From a virus: a DNA stretch of 25,029 bases. Location: positions 1 through 25,029 of IMG/VR virus record IMGVR_UViG_3300042924_007202. One strand, given 5' to 3'. Positions 8,823 to 15,605 of this stretch are shown one piece after another (within the stretch, counting starts at the first letter, position 1; each line of letters starts with the position of its first letter). Position numbers and translations under genes: made by a program. A model generated the notes under the pieces. The model was not told the DNA's origin. It did not search any database and worked only from the letters and a program-made list of their open reading frames with translations.

Positions 8823-10085
8823 ATGAAAATTTTTATTCAGATAGCTTCTTACAGAGACCCACAGTTGGTTCCAACCCTTAAAGATATGATTGCAAATGCA
8901 AAAAAACCAAAGAATTTGGTTTTCGGTATCGCAAGACAATTTAGTGAATCTGACGGATTCGATAATTTAGATGAATACAGGAAAGATAAAAGATTCAAAA
9001 TCTTGGATATTCCATATCAGGAATCTAAGGGAGTTTGTTTTGCCAGAAATCTTACCCAACAATTATATGATGGTGAAACATACACCCTACAAATTGATTC
9101 TCACATGAGATTCATTAAGGATTGGGATGATGTGTTAATTAAGATGATTAAAGGGTTACAAAAGGATGGATATAAGAAACCTTTACTAACAGGTTATGTG
9201 CCGTCATTTGACCCTGAAAACGACCCAGCAGGTAGATCACAAGACGCTTGGAGAATGGCATTCGACAGATTTATTCCTGAAGGAGCGGTATTCTTCTTGC
9301 CTGAAACAATTCCAGGTTGGAAAGAAATGACAAAACCCGTAACCTCAAGATTTTACTCAGCTCACTTCTGTTTCACTTTAGGTCAATTCTCAACTGAAGT
9401 ACAACACAATCCTGAATACTATTTCCACGGAGAAGAAATCTCTATCGCAGCAAGAGCATACACTTGGGGTTATGATTTATTCCACCCACACATTCCTGTC
9501 GTGTACCACGAGTACACTCGTAAAGGTCGCACTAAGCAGTGGGATGATGACAAGACATGGGGAGATAAAAACAAACACTCTCACCTAACAAATAGAAAAC
9601 TATTTGGTATGGATGGTGAAACTCAAGAAGGACATGACGGGCCGTACGGATTTGGTACTGTTAGAACTTTAAGAGAATATGAAAGATATGCGGGTTTATT
9701 ATTTGAAAAAAGAGCGGTTGACCAACACTGTTTGGATAAAAACTATGCACCTAGTCCTGTAATTGAAGATGAAGAGGAGTGGAAAAAAAGTTTCTCAACA
9801 ATATATAAACATTGTATTGATATTGGATATTCAAGTGTGCCTGAAAAAGATTATGATTTTTGGGTGGTTGCATTCCACGGTCCAAATGATGAAACGATTT
9901 ACCGAAGAGATGCCGATAAAAATGAAATTGCTGGATTTATGAGAGACCCTGACAAATATTGTAAAGTTTGGAGAGAATTCCCAACAACAATTTTACCATC
10001 ATATTGGGTTGTATGGCCTCACTCAGAATCTAAAGGTTGGTGTGATAGGCTAACTGGACAACTAAACCATAATATCGTGTCTTAA
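8823..10085 (+). CDS. GlcNAc-transferase-like glycosyltransferase (PF11397-type)
   Basis: Probable cytoplasmic GT-A glycosyltransferase of 420 residues. The N-terminus (FIQIASYRDPQLVPTLKD) and the metal-binding-type motif LQIDSHMRF at about residues 89-97, followed by WDD, match the family that includes the Skp1 hydroxyproline GlcNAc-transferase of Dictyostelium (Pfam Glycosyltransferase, GlcNAc). Family members use UDP-GlcNAc and some modify proteins. Here donor and acceptor are unknown. It is the first gene of a five-gene operon and starts 25 bases after the terminator. No Shine-Dalgarno sequence is present, and an AT-rich AAATATAAATCAA precedes the ATG. The next gene starts one base after its stop. 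Confidence 0.82.
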   Translation: MKIFIQIASYRDPQLVPTLKDMIANAKKPKNLVFGIARQFSESDGFDNLDEYRKDKRFKILDIPYQESKGVCFARNLTQQLYDGETYTLQIDSHMRFIKDWDDVLIKMIKGLQKDGYKKPLLTGYVPSFDPENDPAGRSQDAWRMAFDRFIPEGAVFFLPETIPGWKEMTKPVTSRFYSAHFCFTLGQFSTEVQHNPEYYFHGEEISIAARAYTWGYDLFHPHIPVVYHEYTRKGRTKQWDDDKTWGDKNKHSHLTNRKLFGMDGETQEGHDGPYGFGTVRTLREYERYAGLLFEKRAVDQHCLDKNYAPSPVIEDEEEWKKSFSTIYKHCIDIGYSSVPEKDYDFWVVAFHGPNDETIYRRDADKNEIAGFMRDPDKYCKVWREFPTTILPSYWVVWPHSESKGWCDRLTGQLNHNIVS

Positions 10086-10086
10086 T

Positions 10087-11040
10087 ATGAGTAAAAAATT
10101 AATAATACATCAACCTACAAATCACTATAGCAACAGATATAAGTATTATAATGTTTTTTTTGATAACTTAGTAAAAAAATTGTCAGAAAAAAATGAGGTT
10201 ATTGTTGATAGATATTATAAAAACGTTCATAGAGGACGTGTTAATGTTGAGTTAGGATGGCATGAAGACCAAGATTTTTTTGTCGAAATGCAAGATTGTG
10301 AAATGATTATAGAAGACTATGACACCAAAGAAACTCAAATTCTAAGTGTGTCTGATGACTTAACTCCCACTTCATTAAATCTTCAGTCCTATGACAACAC
10401 AAAAAAAATATTTATATCTCAGTTCGTACGAAATAAGGTATATCATCATGTTGCCAAAGAACACCAACACAAGTATTTCCCATGGATTTATTTCCCGTCT
10501 AATGAATACGATTTAGAATCGTTTTATCAAAAAAGACAAGAAATAACACCTAAGGACGATAGAATGTATTTTAGAGGAGAGACTTTTAGTAGAACAATTT
10601 TGAACCACTTTACTCCTGATGTATTTTATGGCGGCAATTCCATTGGAGGATTTGATACATATGTAAATGAACTCATTAAATTCAAATTAGGATTATCAGT
10701 TGCTGGCCGAGGTGAGATGTGTTATAGAGATATTGAATATATGGGACTTGGTGTTCCATTCATTAGATTTGAATACACAACCGAGTTTTTCGAACCACTA
10801 ATTCCAAATGTTCATTACATTTCCGTTGACAGACCTGATGATTTATTTGATTGGATGAAGTTGGATAGACTCGGTGAAAAACATCACGCGGAGTTAATTA
10901 TTAAAAGATACTTGGAAGTAAAAGACGACGATGAATTTTTGAACTTTATTTCCAAAAATGCCAAAGAATATTACAATAAATATTTGAGTCCATCATCGAG
11001 TGTGGACTTTACAATCAAAATGTTAGGTTATGAAGTTTAA
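10087..11040 (+). CDS. Putative glycosyltransferase of GT-B-like type
   Basis: Protein of 317 residues with no motif I can assign firmly. The C-terminal half contains KLGLSVAGRGEMCYRDIEYM followed by GLGVPFIR. This resembles the nucleotide-sugar-binding region of GT-B enzymes, including the family 90/exostosin kind, where a Gly-rich segment and a conserved Arg/Glu lie in a helix-loop before a valued substrate pocket. It sits between two clear glycosyltransferases and its end overlaps the next gene by 11 bases, so translational coupling is likely. Operon position is a main reason for the assignment. It could be an accessory protein rather than an enzyme. Confidence 0.55.
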   Translation: MSKKLIIHQPTNHYSNRYKYYNVFFDNLVKKLSEKNEVIVDRYYKNVHRGRVNVELGWHEDQDFFVEMQDCEMIIEDYDTKETQILSVSDDLTPTSLNLQSYDNTKKIFISQFVRNKVYHHVAKEHQHKYFPWIYFPSNEYDLESFYQKRQEITPKDDRMYFRGETFSRTILNHFTPDVFYGGNSIGGFDTYVNELIKFKLGLSVAGRGEMCYRDIEYMGLGVPFIRFEYTTEFFEPLIPNVHYISVDRPDDLFDWMKLDRLGEKHHAELIIKRYLEVKDDDEFLNFISKNAKEYYNKYLSPSSSVDFTIKMLGYEV

Positions 11041-11764
11041 TGAAATACCTAAGTTTGTGGTGAACTTAGAAAGAAGACCCGACCGATTAGAATCAATCAA
11101 ATCAGAGATGGAATACATTGGTTGGGATTATGAATTATTTCCCGCAGTCGACACAAACTCACATGTTGGATGTTCATTATCACACATCGAAATTATAAAG
11201 TTGGCTAAAGAAAGAAATTATGAGTGTGTATTAGTTGTTGAGGATGATTGTTCGGTGATGCCATACGCAAAGTCTCTACTTGAAAAAATTGAAGTTGAAC
11301 TTGATAACTTGGAATTTGGTGTAATCAATTTGGCTCCAACATTGAACAGACCTGTGTTGAAACATGATACTCTTGAAACATTGATAGACATAACAAATTT
11401 GCCACCCTGTCTACCACACCATAGAGATATATTCGCGACTAACATGATACTATATCATCAATCAATATACGATGATTTGTTGGAATTAGAAGAACCTAGT
11501 AAGTTAGGATATTATGCTATAGACGACTTTATATTCAAGTTTATTTCTTCAAAGAAACAAAGTTATATTCCAATTTTACCCATTGGCCCACAGCATGGTG
11601 GATGGTCCGATGTTTCCAATGGCCAATACAATAACTTTTATGTACAAACATATAATTGGAATGGATATTGCCCATTTAAAATTCCTGGTGAGTTTTTGGA
11701 CCAACAGAGAAACGAAGAACTTAAACGAAAAAAAGAAATGAAAGATTTTTATTATGTCAGTTAA
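11030..11764 (+). CDS. Glycosyltransferase family 25 protein
   Basis: Protein of 244 residues matching family 25 (LPS/LOS galactosyltransferases and procollagen galactosyltransferases). Visible motifs are FVVNLERRPDRLESI near the start, GCSLSH at residues 47-52, and CVLVVEDD with the acidic cluster at 71-73. This is the usual order in Glyco_transf_25 domains. It lacks a membrane segment, so it should act in the infected cell's cytoplasm. The start overlaps the previous stop by 11 bases (ATGAAGTTTAA) and its end overlaps the following start by 11 bases. The acceptor could be a virion protein, host glycan or modified DNA. The sequence does not decide between these. Confidence 0.85.
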   Translation: MKFNEIPKFVVNLERRPDRLESIKSEMEYIGWDYELFPAVDTNSHVGCSLSHIEIIKLAKERNYECVLVVEDDCSVMPYAKSLLEKIEVELDNLEFGVINLAPTLNRPVLKHDTLETLIDITNLPPCLPHHRDIFATNMILYHQSIYDDLLELEEPSKLGYYAIDDFIFKFISSKKQSYIPILPIGPQHGGWSDVSNGQYNNFYVQTYNWNGYCPFKIPGEFLDQQRNEELKRKKEMKDFYYVS

Positions 11765-12635
11765 ATTTATAACCGCAATTTATAATGATTTATATGGTAC
11801 TGAGTTCGGTGGAAGAATTGGACGAGCAGGTCATTATAGACGAAGTTTATTATCTTTATTAAAGATGACAGACGCAGACTTTCTGTGTTATACCTCACAG
11901 AGAGAGTTAGAATCTTTAGAACAATATTATTACGAAGAATGTTCCATCTCGAGAGAAAAACTCAAATTCCAAGTGTTTGATATTGCAGATACAAAGTTTA
12001 GAGATATTATCAATCAACATAAAAATCTTGAAGTAACCAAACAAAGTGATAGATGTGTTGAAATTCAATTCAGCAAATTTCATTGGTGGTGGAATGAAGA
12101 CAAGTCGTATGACTACTACTATTGGATAGACGCAGGTTTATCTCATTGCGGTTTATTTGCACAGAAATATTTGGGTACAAGTGATTATTATGCTCAAAAT
12201 TATGAATGTAGTTTATTTAATAATTTATTTTTACAGAACTTAATAGATAAGACTGGTGATAAATTTTTGTTAGTCGGTAAAGACAATGTTAGACATTTTT
12301 GGGCCGGTACCGTACACCCTAGATGGTATACTGAGTTTGATGCAAGCATTCACGTGATTGGAGGTATTTTTGGTGGACGTAGAGATTTGTGGGATAATGT
12401 TGTAACCTTGTTTGAAAACTATCTCGAGAATATTATTGTGACTGATAAAAGTATTCCACATGAAGAAAACGTAATGTCATTAATGTATTTCAACAACAAA
12501 GAGTTATTTGAATTAATCAAATTCGACCATTGGTGGTGTAGAGATAACGCACCAAGAGAAATCCCCGATAACTTTTTTGATAACTATATAAGCTTTAATA
12601 AAATATTTGAAGAATTAAACGGAATTTATGAGTAA
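11754..12635 (+). CDS. HtrL/YibB-like putative glycosyltransferase
   Basis: Protein of 293 residues. It begins with VKFITAIYNDLYG and carries YYYWIDAGLS at about 121-130 and VIGGIFGGRRDLWDNV further on. This layout (start strand, aromatic-WIDAG motif, G-G-x-F/G-G segment) matches HtrL/YibB-type proteins (PF09612), some of which are lipooligosaccharide glycosyltransferases. WIDAG occupies the place of the DxD metal motif. It is the fourth gene of the operon, overlapping its neighbours by 11 and 8 bases. It looks related to the N-terminal half of the next gene (WIDGG there), suggesting an ancient duplication within the operon. Confidence 0.7.
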   Translation: MSVKFITAIYNDLYGTEFGGRIGRAGHYRRSLLSLLKMTDADFLCYTSQRELESLEQYYYEECSISREKLKFQVFDIADTKFRDIINQHKNLEVTKQSDRCVEIQFSKFHWWWNEDKSYDYYYWIDAGLSHCGLFAQKYLGTSDYYAQNYECSLFNNLFLQNLIDKTGDKFLLVGKDNVRHFWAGTVHPRWYTEFDASIHVIGGIFGGRRDLWDNVVTLFENYLENIIVTDKSIPHEENVMSLMYFNNKELFELIKFDHWWCRDNAPREIPDNFFDNYISFNKIFEELNGIYE

Positions 12636-14304
12636 TATAACATTAGTAACAGGAATTTGGGATATCGGTAGAGATGAACTTAAGGAAGGTTGGAGCCGAC
12701 CGTTTCAACATTATTTGGATAAATTTGAACAACTATTAAAAGTTGAAGAAAACTTAATAATATTCGGTGACGAAGAATTAAGATCTTTCGTAGAAACAAG
12801 AAGAAACCCTGAAAACACACAATTTATCACCCGACCACTAAGTTGGTTTACCAACTCAGAATTTTTTCCATTAATTCAAAAAATTAGAACGAATCCAGAA
12901 TGGTATAATCAGTCGGGTTGGTTAAAAGAATCCACACAGGGTCGTTTGGAAAACTATAATCCATTGGTCATGTCAAAAATGTTTTTGTTACATGATGCCA
13001 AAATTATGGGTAGATTTGATTCCGAATATATATTTTGGATTGATGGAGGATTAACAAATACCGTTCATCCAGGTTATTTCACCCACGATAAAGTATTGGA
13101 TAAATTAACAAAATATGTTTCAAAGTTTTCATTTATATCATTTCCTTACGATGCAGAAAAAGAAATTCATGGGTTTGAATATTCTAAGTTAAATTCAATC
13201 GCAGGAGATAAAGTTAATAAAGTTGCAAGAGGAGGGTTCTTCGGTGGACCCAAACACACAATTAGTGATGTAAATGGAATTTATTATGGACTGTTAAAAA
13301 GTACATTAGAAGAAGGATACATGGGTACTGAAGAATCTATATTCAGTATTATGTGCTACAAACATTCTGACCTATTCAATTATTTTGAAATCGAATCCAA
13401 TGGATTAGTTGGTAAATTTTTCGAAGACTTGAAGAATGATACCCTGAAGGCTAAAAATGAAAGTTCTGTTCAAGTTGTTAATAATTTGGATACAAACAAA
13501 GTAGGTCTCTACGTAATCACGTTCAATAGTCCAAAACAATTTAAGACTTTAATTGATTCTATGTTGGCGTATGATAAAGATTATATTAACAAGACAACTA
13601 AGTTTTTGTTAGATAATTCAAGCGACTTGTCAACTACCGCGGAATACTCGGAGATTTGTAAAGAATTTGGATTCGAACACATTAAAAAAGATAATTTGGG
13701 AATATGCGGGGGTAGACAATGGATTGCAGAACACTTCCAAAATGAAACAGATTTGGATTATCATTTGCTATTTGAAGATGATATGTTTTTTTATCCAAAC
13801 GAAGGTAAAGTTTGTAGGAATGGATTCAATCGGTACGTTCCAAACTTATATAGTAAGTCGTTAGAAATTATTAAAAAAGAAAACTTTGATTTTTTGAAGT
13901 TAAACTTCACAGAATTTTACGGTGATAATAGTGTGCAGTGGAGTTGGTACAACGTGCCACAACATGTTAGAACAGAATTTTGGCCAGATAAACCTAGATT
14001 ACCTGAAATTGGATTAGACCCTAATGCACCTAAAACACAATTTAACTCAGTGTTATCTCATAAGGGAGTTCCTTACGCTAAAGGTGAAATTTACTACTGT
14101 AATTGGCCTCAGATTGTTAGTAGAATTGGAAACCAAAAGATGTTTTTAGATACAACATGGGCACATATTTTTGAACAAACCTGGATGAGCCACATGTATC
14201 AATTGGTAAAAAAAGGAGAATTGTACCCTGGATTGTTATTACTAACACCTACAGAGCATAACCGTTTTGACCACTATTCTCGTGATTTAAGAAAAGAGAA
14301 CTAA
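12628..14304 (+). CDS. Two-domain glycosyltransferase: HtrL/YibB-like fused to GT2-like
   Basis: Protein of 558 residues with two glycosyltransferase-like halves. Residues 1 to about 265 resemble HtrL/YibB proteins: ITLVTGIWDIGR at the start, YIFWIDGGL at 134-142, then GGFFGGPKH. From about 291 a second domain begins with VGLYVITFNSPKQFKTLIDS, followed by KFLLDNSSD, NLGICGGRQW (357-366) and LLFEDDMFF with the acidic motif at 383-385, which is the normal GT2/GT-A arrangement. Fusion of two transferases suggests two sequential sugar additions, which is inference. It is the last gene of the operon. Its TAA overlaps by four bases the end of the oppositely oriented HNH gene. A 14-base palindrome lies right after the stop. 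Confidence 0.75.
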   Translation: MSNITLVTGIWDIGRDELKEGWSRPFQHYLDKFEQLLKVEENLIIFGDEELRSFVETRRNPENTQFITRPLSWFTNSEFFPLIQKIRTNPEWYNQSGWLKESTQGRLENYNPLVMSKMFLLHDAKIMGRFDSEYIFWIDGGLTNTVHPGYFTHDKVLDKLTKYVSKFSFISFPYDAEKEIHGFEYSKLNSIAGDKVNKVARGGFFGGPKHTISDVNGIYYGLLKSTLEEGYMGTEESIFSIMCYKHSDLFNYFEIESNGLVGKFFEDLKNDTLKAKNESSVQVVNNLDTNKVGLYVITFNSPKQFKTLIDSMLAYDKDYINKTTKFLLDNSSDLSTTAEYSEICKEFGFEHIKKDNLGICGGRQWIAEHFQNETDLDYHLLFEDDMFFYPNEGKVCRNGFNRYVPNLYSKSLEIIKKENFDFLKLNFTEFYGDNSVQWSWYNVPQHVRTEFWPDKPRLPEIGLDPNAPKTQFNSVLSHKGVPYAKGEIYYCNWPQIVSRIGNQKMFLDTTWAHIFEQTWMSHMYQLVKKGELYPGLLLLTPTEHNRFDHYSRDLRKEN

Positions 14305-14915
14305 GATAAAATTTTATCACTTTTTTTCAAATTATCTTCAGCCCAAAGTGGCTGAAGATTTGTATAGTGATATAAATCATAAATTTCTTTTTTAGTGTTT
14401 GCGGATGACAACGGTTTTATATGGTCTAAATGCCAACCATAATACCCGTAATTATCCCAAGACATGTTTTCAGTGAACTTGCTCTCAATATATTTCATCA
14501 AAAAATCATAATCACAACCGACCAAATTAATGGTTCTCGGGTTGTCATATTTTTTGTTCATTAGTTCATTTATTCTTGACCTCAAAGAATTTTTAATTTT
14601 ATTTTTTGGGTTTAAGTTATAATTATTTATATAGGTTCTTCTATGTTCTTTATTTTTTTCTAACCATTTTTTGAAAGTTTCAGGATTTTTTTCCCTATAA
14701 ATTCTACATTTCTCTTTGTTAATTTCAGGGTTTTCCTTCCTGAATTTTTTAGATTTTTCAGATATAATTTCGGCATTGTTTTTTTTATATGTAGATGAAT
14801 TTGTATCCATACATTTTTTACATTGTCCCCTATATAAGTTTGAGTATTTATTTTTTTTGTAAAATTCACAAACATCTTTTTCAACCTTACACTTACTACA
14901 AATCTTTTTTTCCAT
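14301..14915 (-). CDS. HNH endonuclease, probable free-standing homing endonuclease
   Basis: Protein of 204 residues. The N-terminus has a CxxC...CxxC zinc-finger pattern (Cys6, Cys9, Cys32, Cys35) and the middle is a Lys/Glu-rich helical linker. The C-terminus is an HNH nuclease: WHLDHIKPLS (His162, Asp164, His165), TNLQPLW with Asn186, then EDNLKKSDK with Asn195. This matches small phage HNH endonucleases that spread by cutting uninfected copies of their insertion site. It faces against the glycosyltransferase operon, as expected of an inserted mobile gene. Its ATG lies inside the end of a small ribbon-helix-helix gene (20-base overlap), so the two are translated together. The operon structure, not an upstream ribosome site, appears to set its translation. 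Confidence 0.88.
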   Translation of the reverse strand: MEKKICSKCKVEKDVCEFYKKNKYSNLYRGQCKKCMDTNSSTYKKNNAEIISEKSKKFRKENPEINKEKCRIYREKNPETFKKWLEKNKEHRRTYINNYNLNPKNKIKNSLRSRINELMNKKYDNPRTINLVGCDYDFLMKYIESKFTENMSWDNYGYYGWHLDHIKPLSSANTKKEIYDLYHYTNLQPLWAEDNLKKSDKILS

Positions 14916-15051
14916 AATATTCTTTCAGTAATTTTTCGATTAAGGTAGATTTTTTTATTTTTTCTTTAACCATTCGGTCAAAAATTTCGGGGTCTAAACT
15001 AATACCAAATTTAACTTTTCGGTCTTCTTCTAATTTTGTAGGTCTTGCCAT
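14896..15051 (-). CDS. Small ribbon-helix-helix DNA-binding protein (51 aa)
   Basis: Short gene encoding 51 residues, starting MARPTKLEEDRKVKFGISLD and continuing PEIFDRMVKEKIKKSTLIEKLLKEYY in two pieces of the usual ribbon-helix-helix (CopG/Arc-type) shape: a beta strand (KFGISL), helix A (PEIFDRMVKEK) and a Ser/Thr-led helix B (STLIEKLLKEYY). Such proteins are dimeric repressors. Its end overlaps the HNH start by 20 bases in another frame, so one transcript and coupled translation are expected. The simplest role is repression of its own promoter and hence of the endonuclease. A perfect inverted repeat upstream is a possible operator. The start has the ATATTTATA element four bases before the ATG, like several other genes here. 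Confidence 0.8.
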   Translation of the reverse strand: MARPTKLEEDRKVKFGISLDPEIFDRMVKEKIKKSTLIEKLLKEYYGKKDL

Positions 15052-15077
15052 ATAGTATAAATATCTGATGAATGATT

Positions 15078-15090
15078 AAAGTTTCACTTT
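15078..15090. promoter_or_regulatory. Possible operator between divergent genes
   Basis: Perfect inverted repeat AAAGT-TTC-ACTTT lying in the 81-base gap between the leftward ribbon-helix-helix gene and the rightward BppU-like gene. It is about 27 bases upstream of the small regulator's start, so it could be its binding site. Short AT-rich repeats arise by chance, so confidence is low. Confidence 0.25.
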
Positions 15091-15132
15091 TATTAAACAA
15101 ATATACGATATATTTATTAATAAAGAAAATTA

Positions 15133-15510
15133 ATGGAGTTCTATATTAAGAAAAATGCAACTTTACCAGTTTTGAAAATGCAAATCGTCCGTGACGGTAG
15201 AGCAGGTTACCAACAACTCATGGAAGACCTTGAGGTCTCGACTATATTTTTTACCATGATTGATGTGGAAACAGGTATTCCTAAAATTGTTTCTGCACCT
15301 TGTGAAATCGTTAATTTAATTTTACCTTTGGGGGCAGCACCTGAGTACTATATTTATTTCAAGTTCACCTCAAGAGACACAAATACCCCTGGCAGATATC
15401 AGGGTCAATTTCTCATACGTAACGATGAGGGTAGTTTAATTCTTCCAATTAGAGAAGAACTTTACATTAACATTCAAGATAGTTTTATTTCCGAAACTGC
15501 TTGTTGCTAA
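15133..15510 (+). CDS. Small structural protein, BppU N-terminal-like fold (putative)
   Basis: Protein of 125 residues, probably beta-rich. It follows the pattern of the BppU-type N-terminal domain of baseplate proteins: a start like KKNATLPVLKMQIVRDGR, a central TIFFTMIDVETG strand pair, then FKFTSRDTNTPGRYQGQFL and a closing LPIREELYINIQDSF strand. The DT-x-x-PG-x-Y-x-G-x-F part is the most telling. It ends in SETACC, two adjacent cysteines that could be used for disulphides. No Shine-Dalgarno sequence is visible, and AATAAAGAAAATTA precedes the ATG. It is followed by a promoter for the polymerase. The structural role is inferred from fold-level resemblance only. Confidence 0.55.
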   Translation: MEFYIKKNATLPVLKMQIVRDGRAGYQQLMEDLEVSTIFFTMIDVETGIPKIVSAPCEIVNLILPLGAAPEYYIYFKFTSRDTNTPGRYQGQFLIRNDEGSLILPIREELYINIQDSFISETACC

Positions 15511-15511
15511 T

Positions 15512-15539
15512 TTGACAAGACACTAATTTCTTTTATATT
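15512..15539 (+). promoter_or_regulatory. Sigma70-like promoter for DNA polymerase
   Basis: TTGACA at 15512-15517 and TATATT at 15534-15539, separated by 16 bases, close to the bacterial sigma70 consensus. Predicted transcription start is about 15546, giving a leader of about 60 bases before the polymerase ATG. It is the clearest host-type promoter in the window, consistent with early expression of a replication gene. Confidence 0.6.
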
Positions 15540-15562
15540 TATAGACGATGAGTAAGGTAAAC

Positions 15563-15578
15563 TTCACGTTAGTGTGAA
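15563..15578 (+). promoter_or_regulatory. Leader hairpin upstream of DNA polymerase start
   Basis: TTCAC and GTGAA can pair over a 6-base loop (GTTAGT), 27 bases before the polymerase ATG. T4 gp43 is known to repress its own translation by binding a hairpin with a 5-bp stem in its leader. The similarity of stem length and place suggests the same role here, but the loop sequence differs and this is inference. A nine-codon open frame (15548-15577, MSKVNFTLV) ends inside this hairpin. Confidence 0.35.
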
Positions 15579-15605
15579 AGCCAATAAACCACTCGTATAT
15601 AGACA

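Noticed and set aside
14660-14884. Leftward 74-residue frame inside the HNH gene
   Set aside because: It is a Lys-rich shifted frame of the HNH linker, where A-rich codons keep several frames open.
14301-15051. RHH plus HNH pair as a toxin-antitoxin system
   Set aside because: The second protein is a zinc-finger HNH endonuclease of homing type rather than a known RHH-linked toxin such as ParE or RelE; regulation of the endonuclease is simpler, though not excluded.
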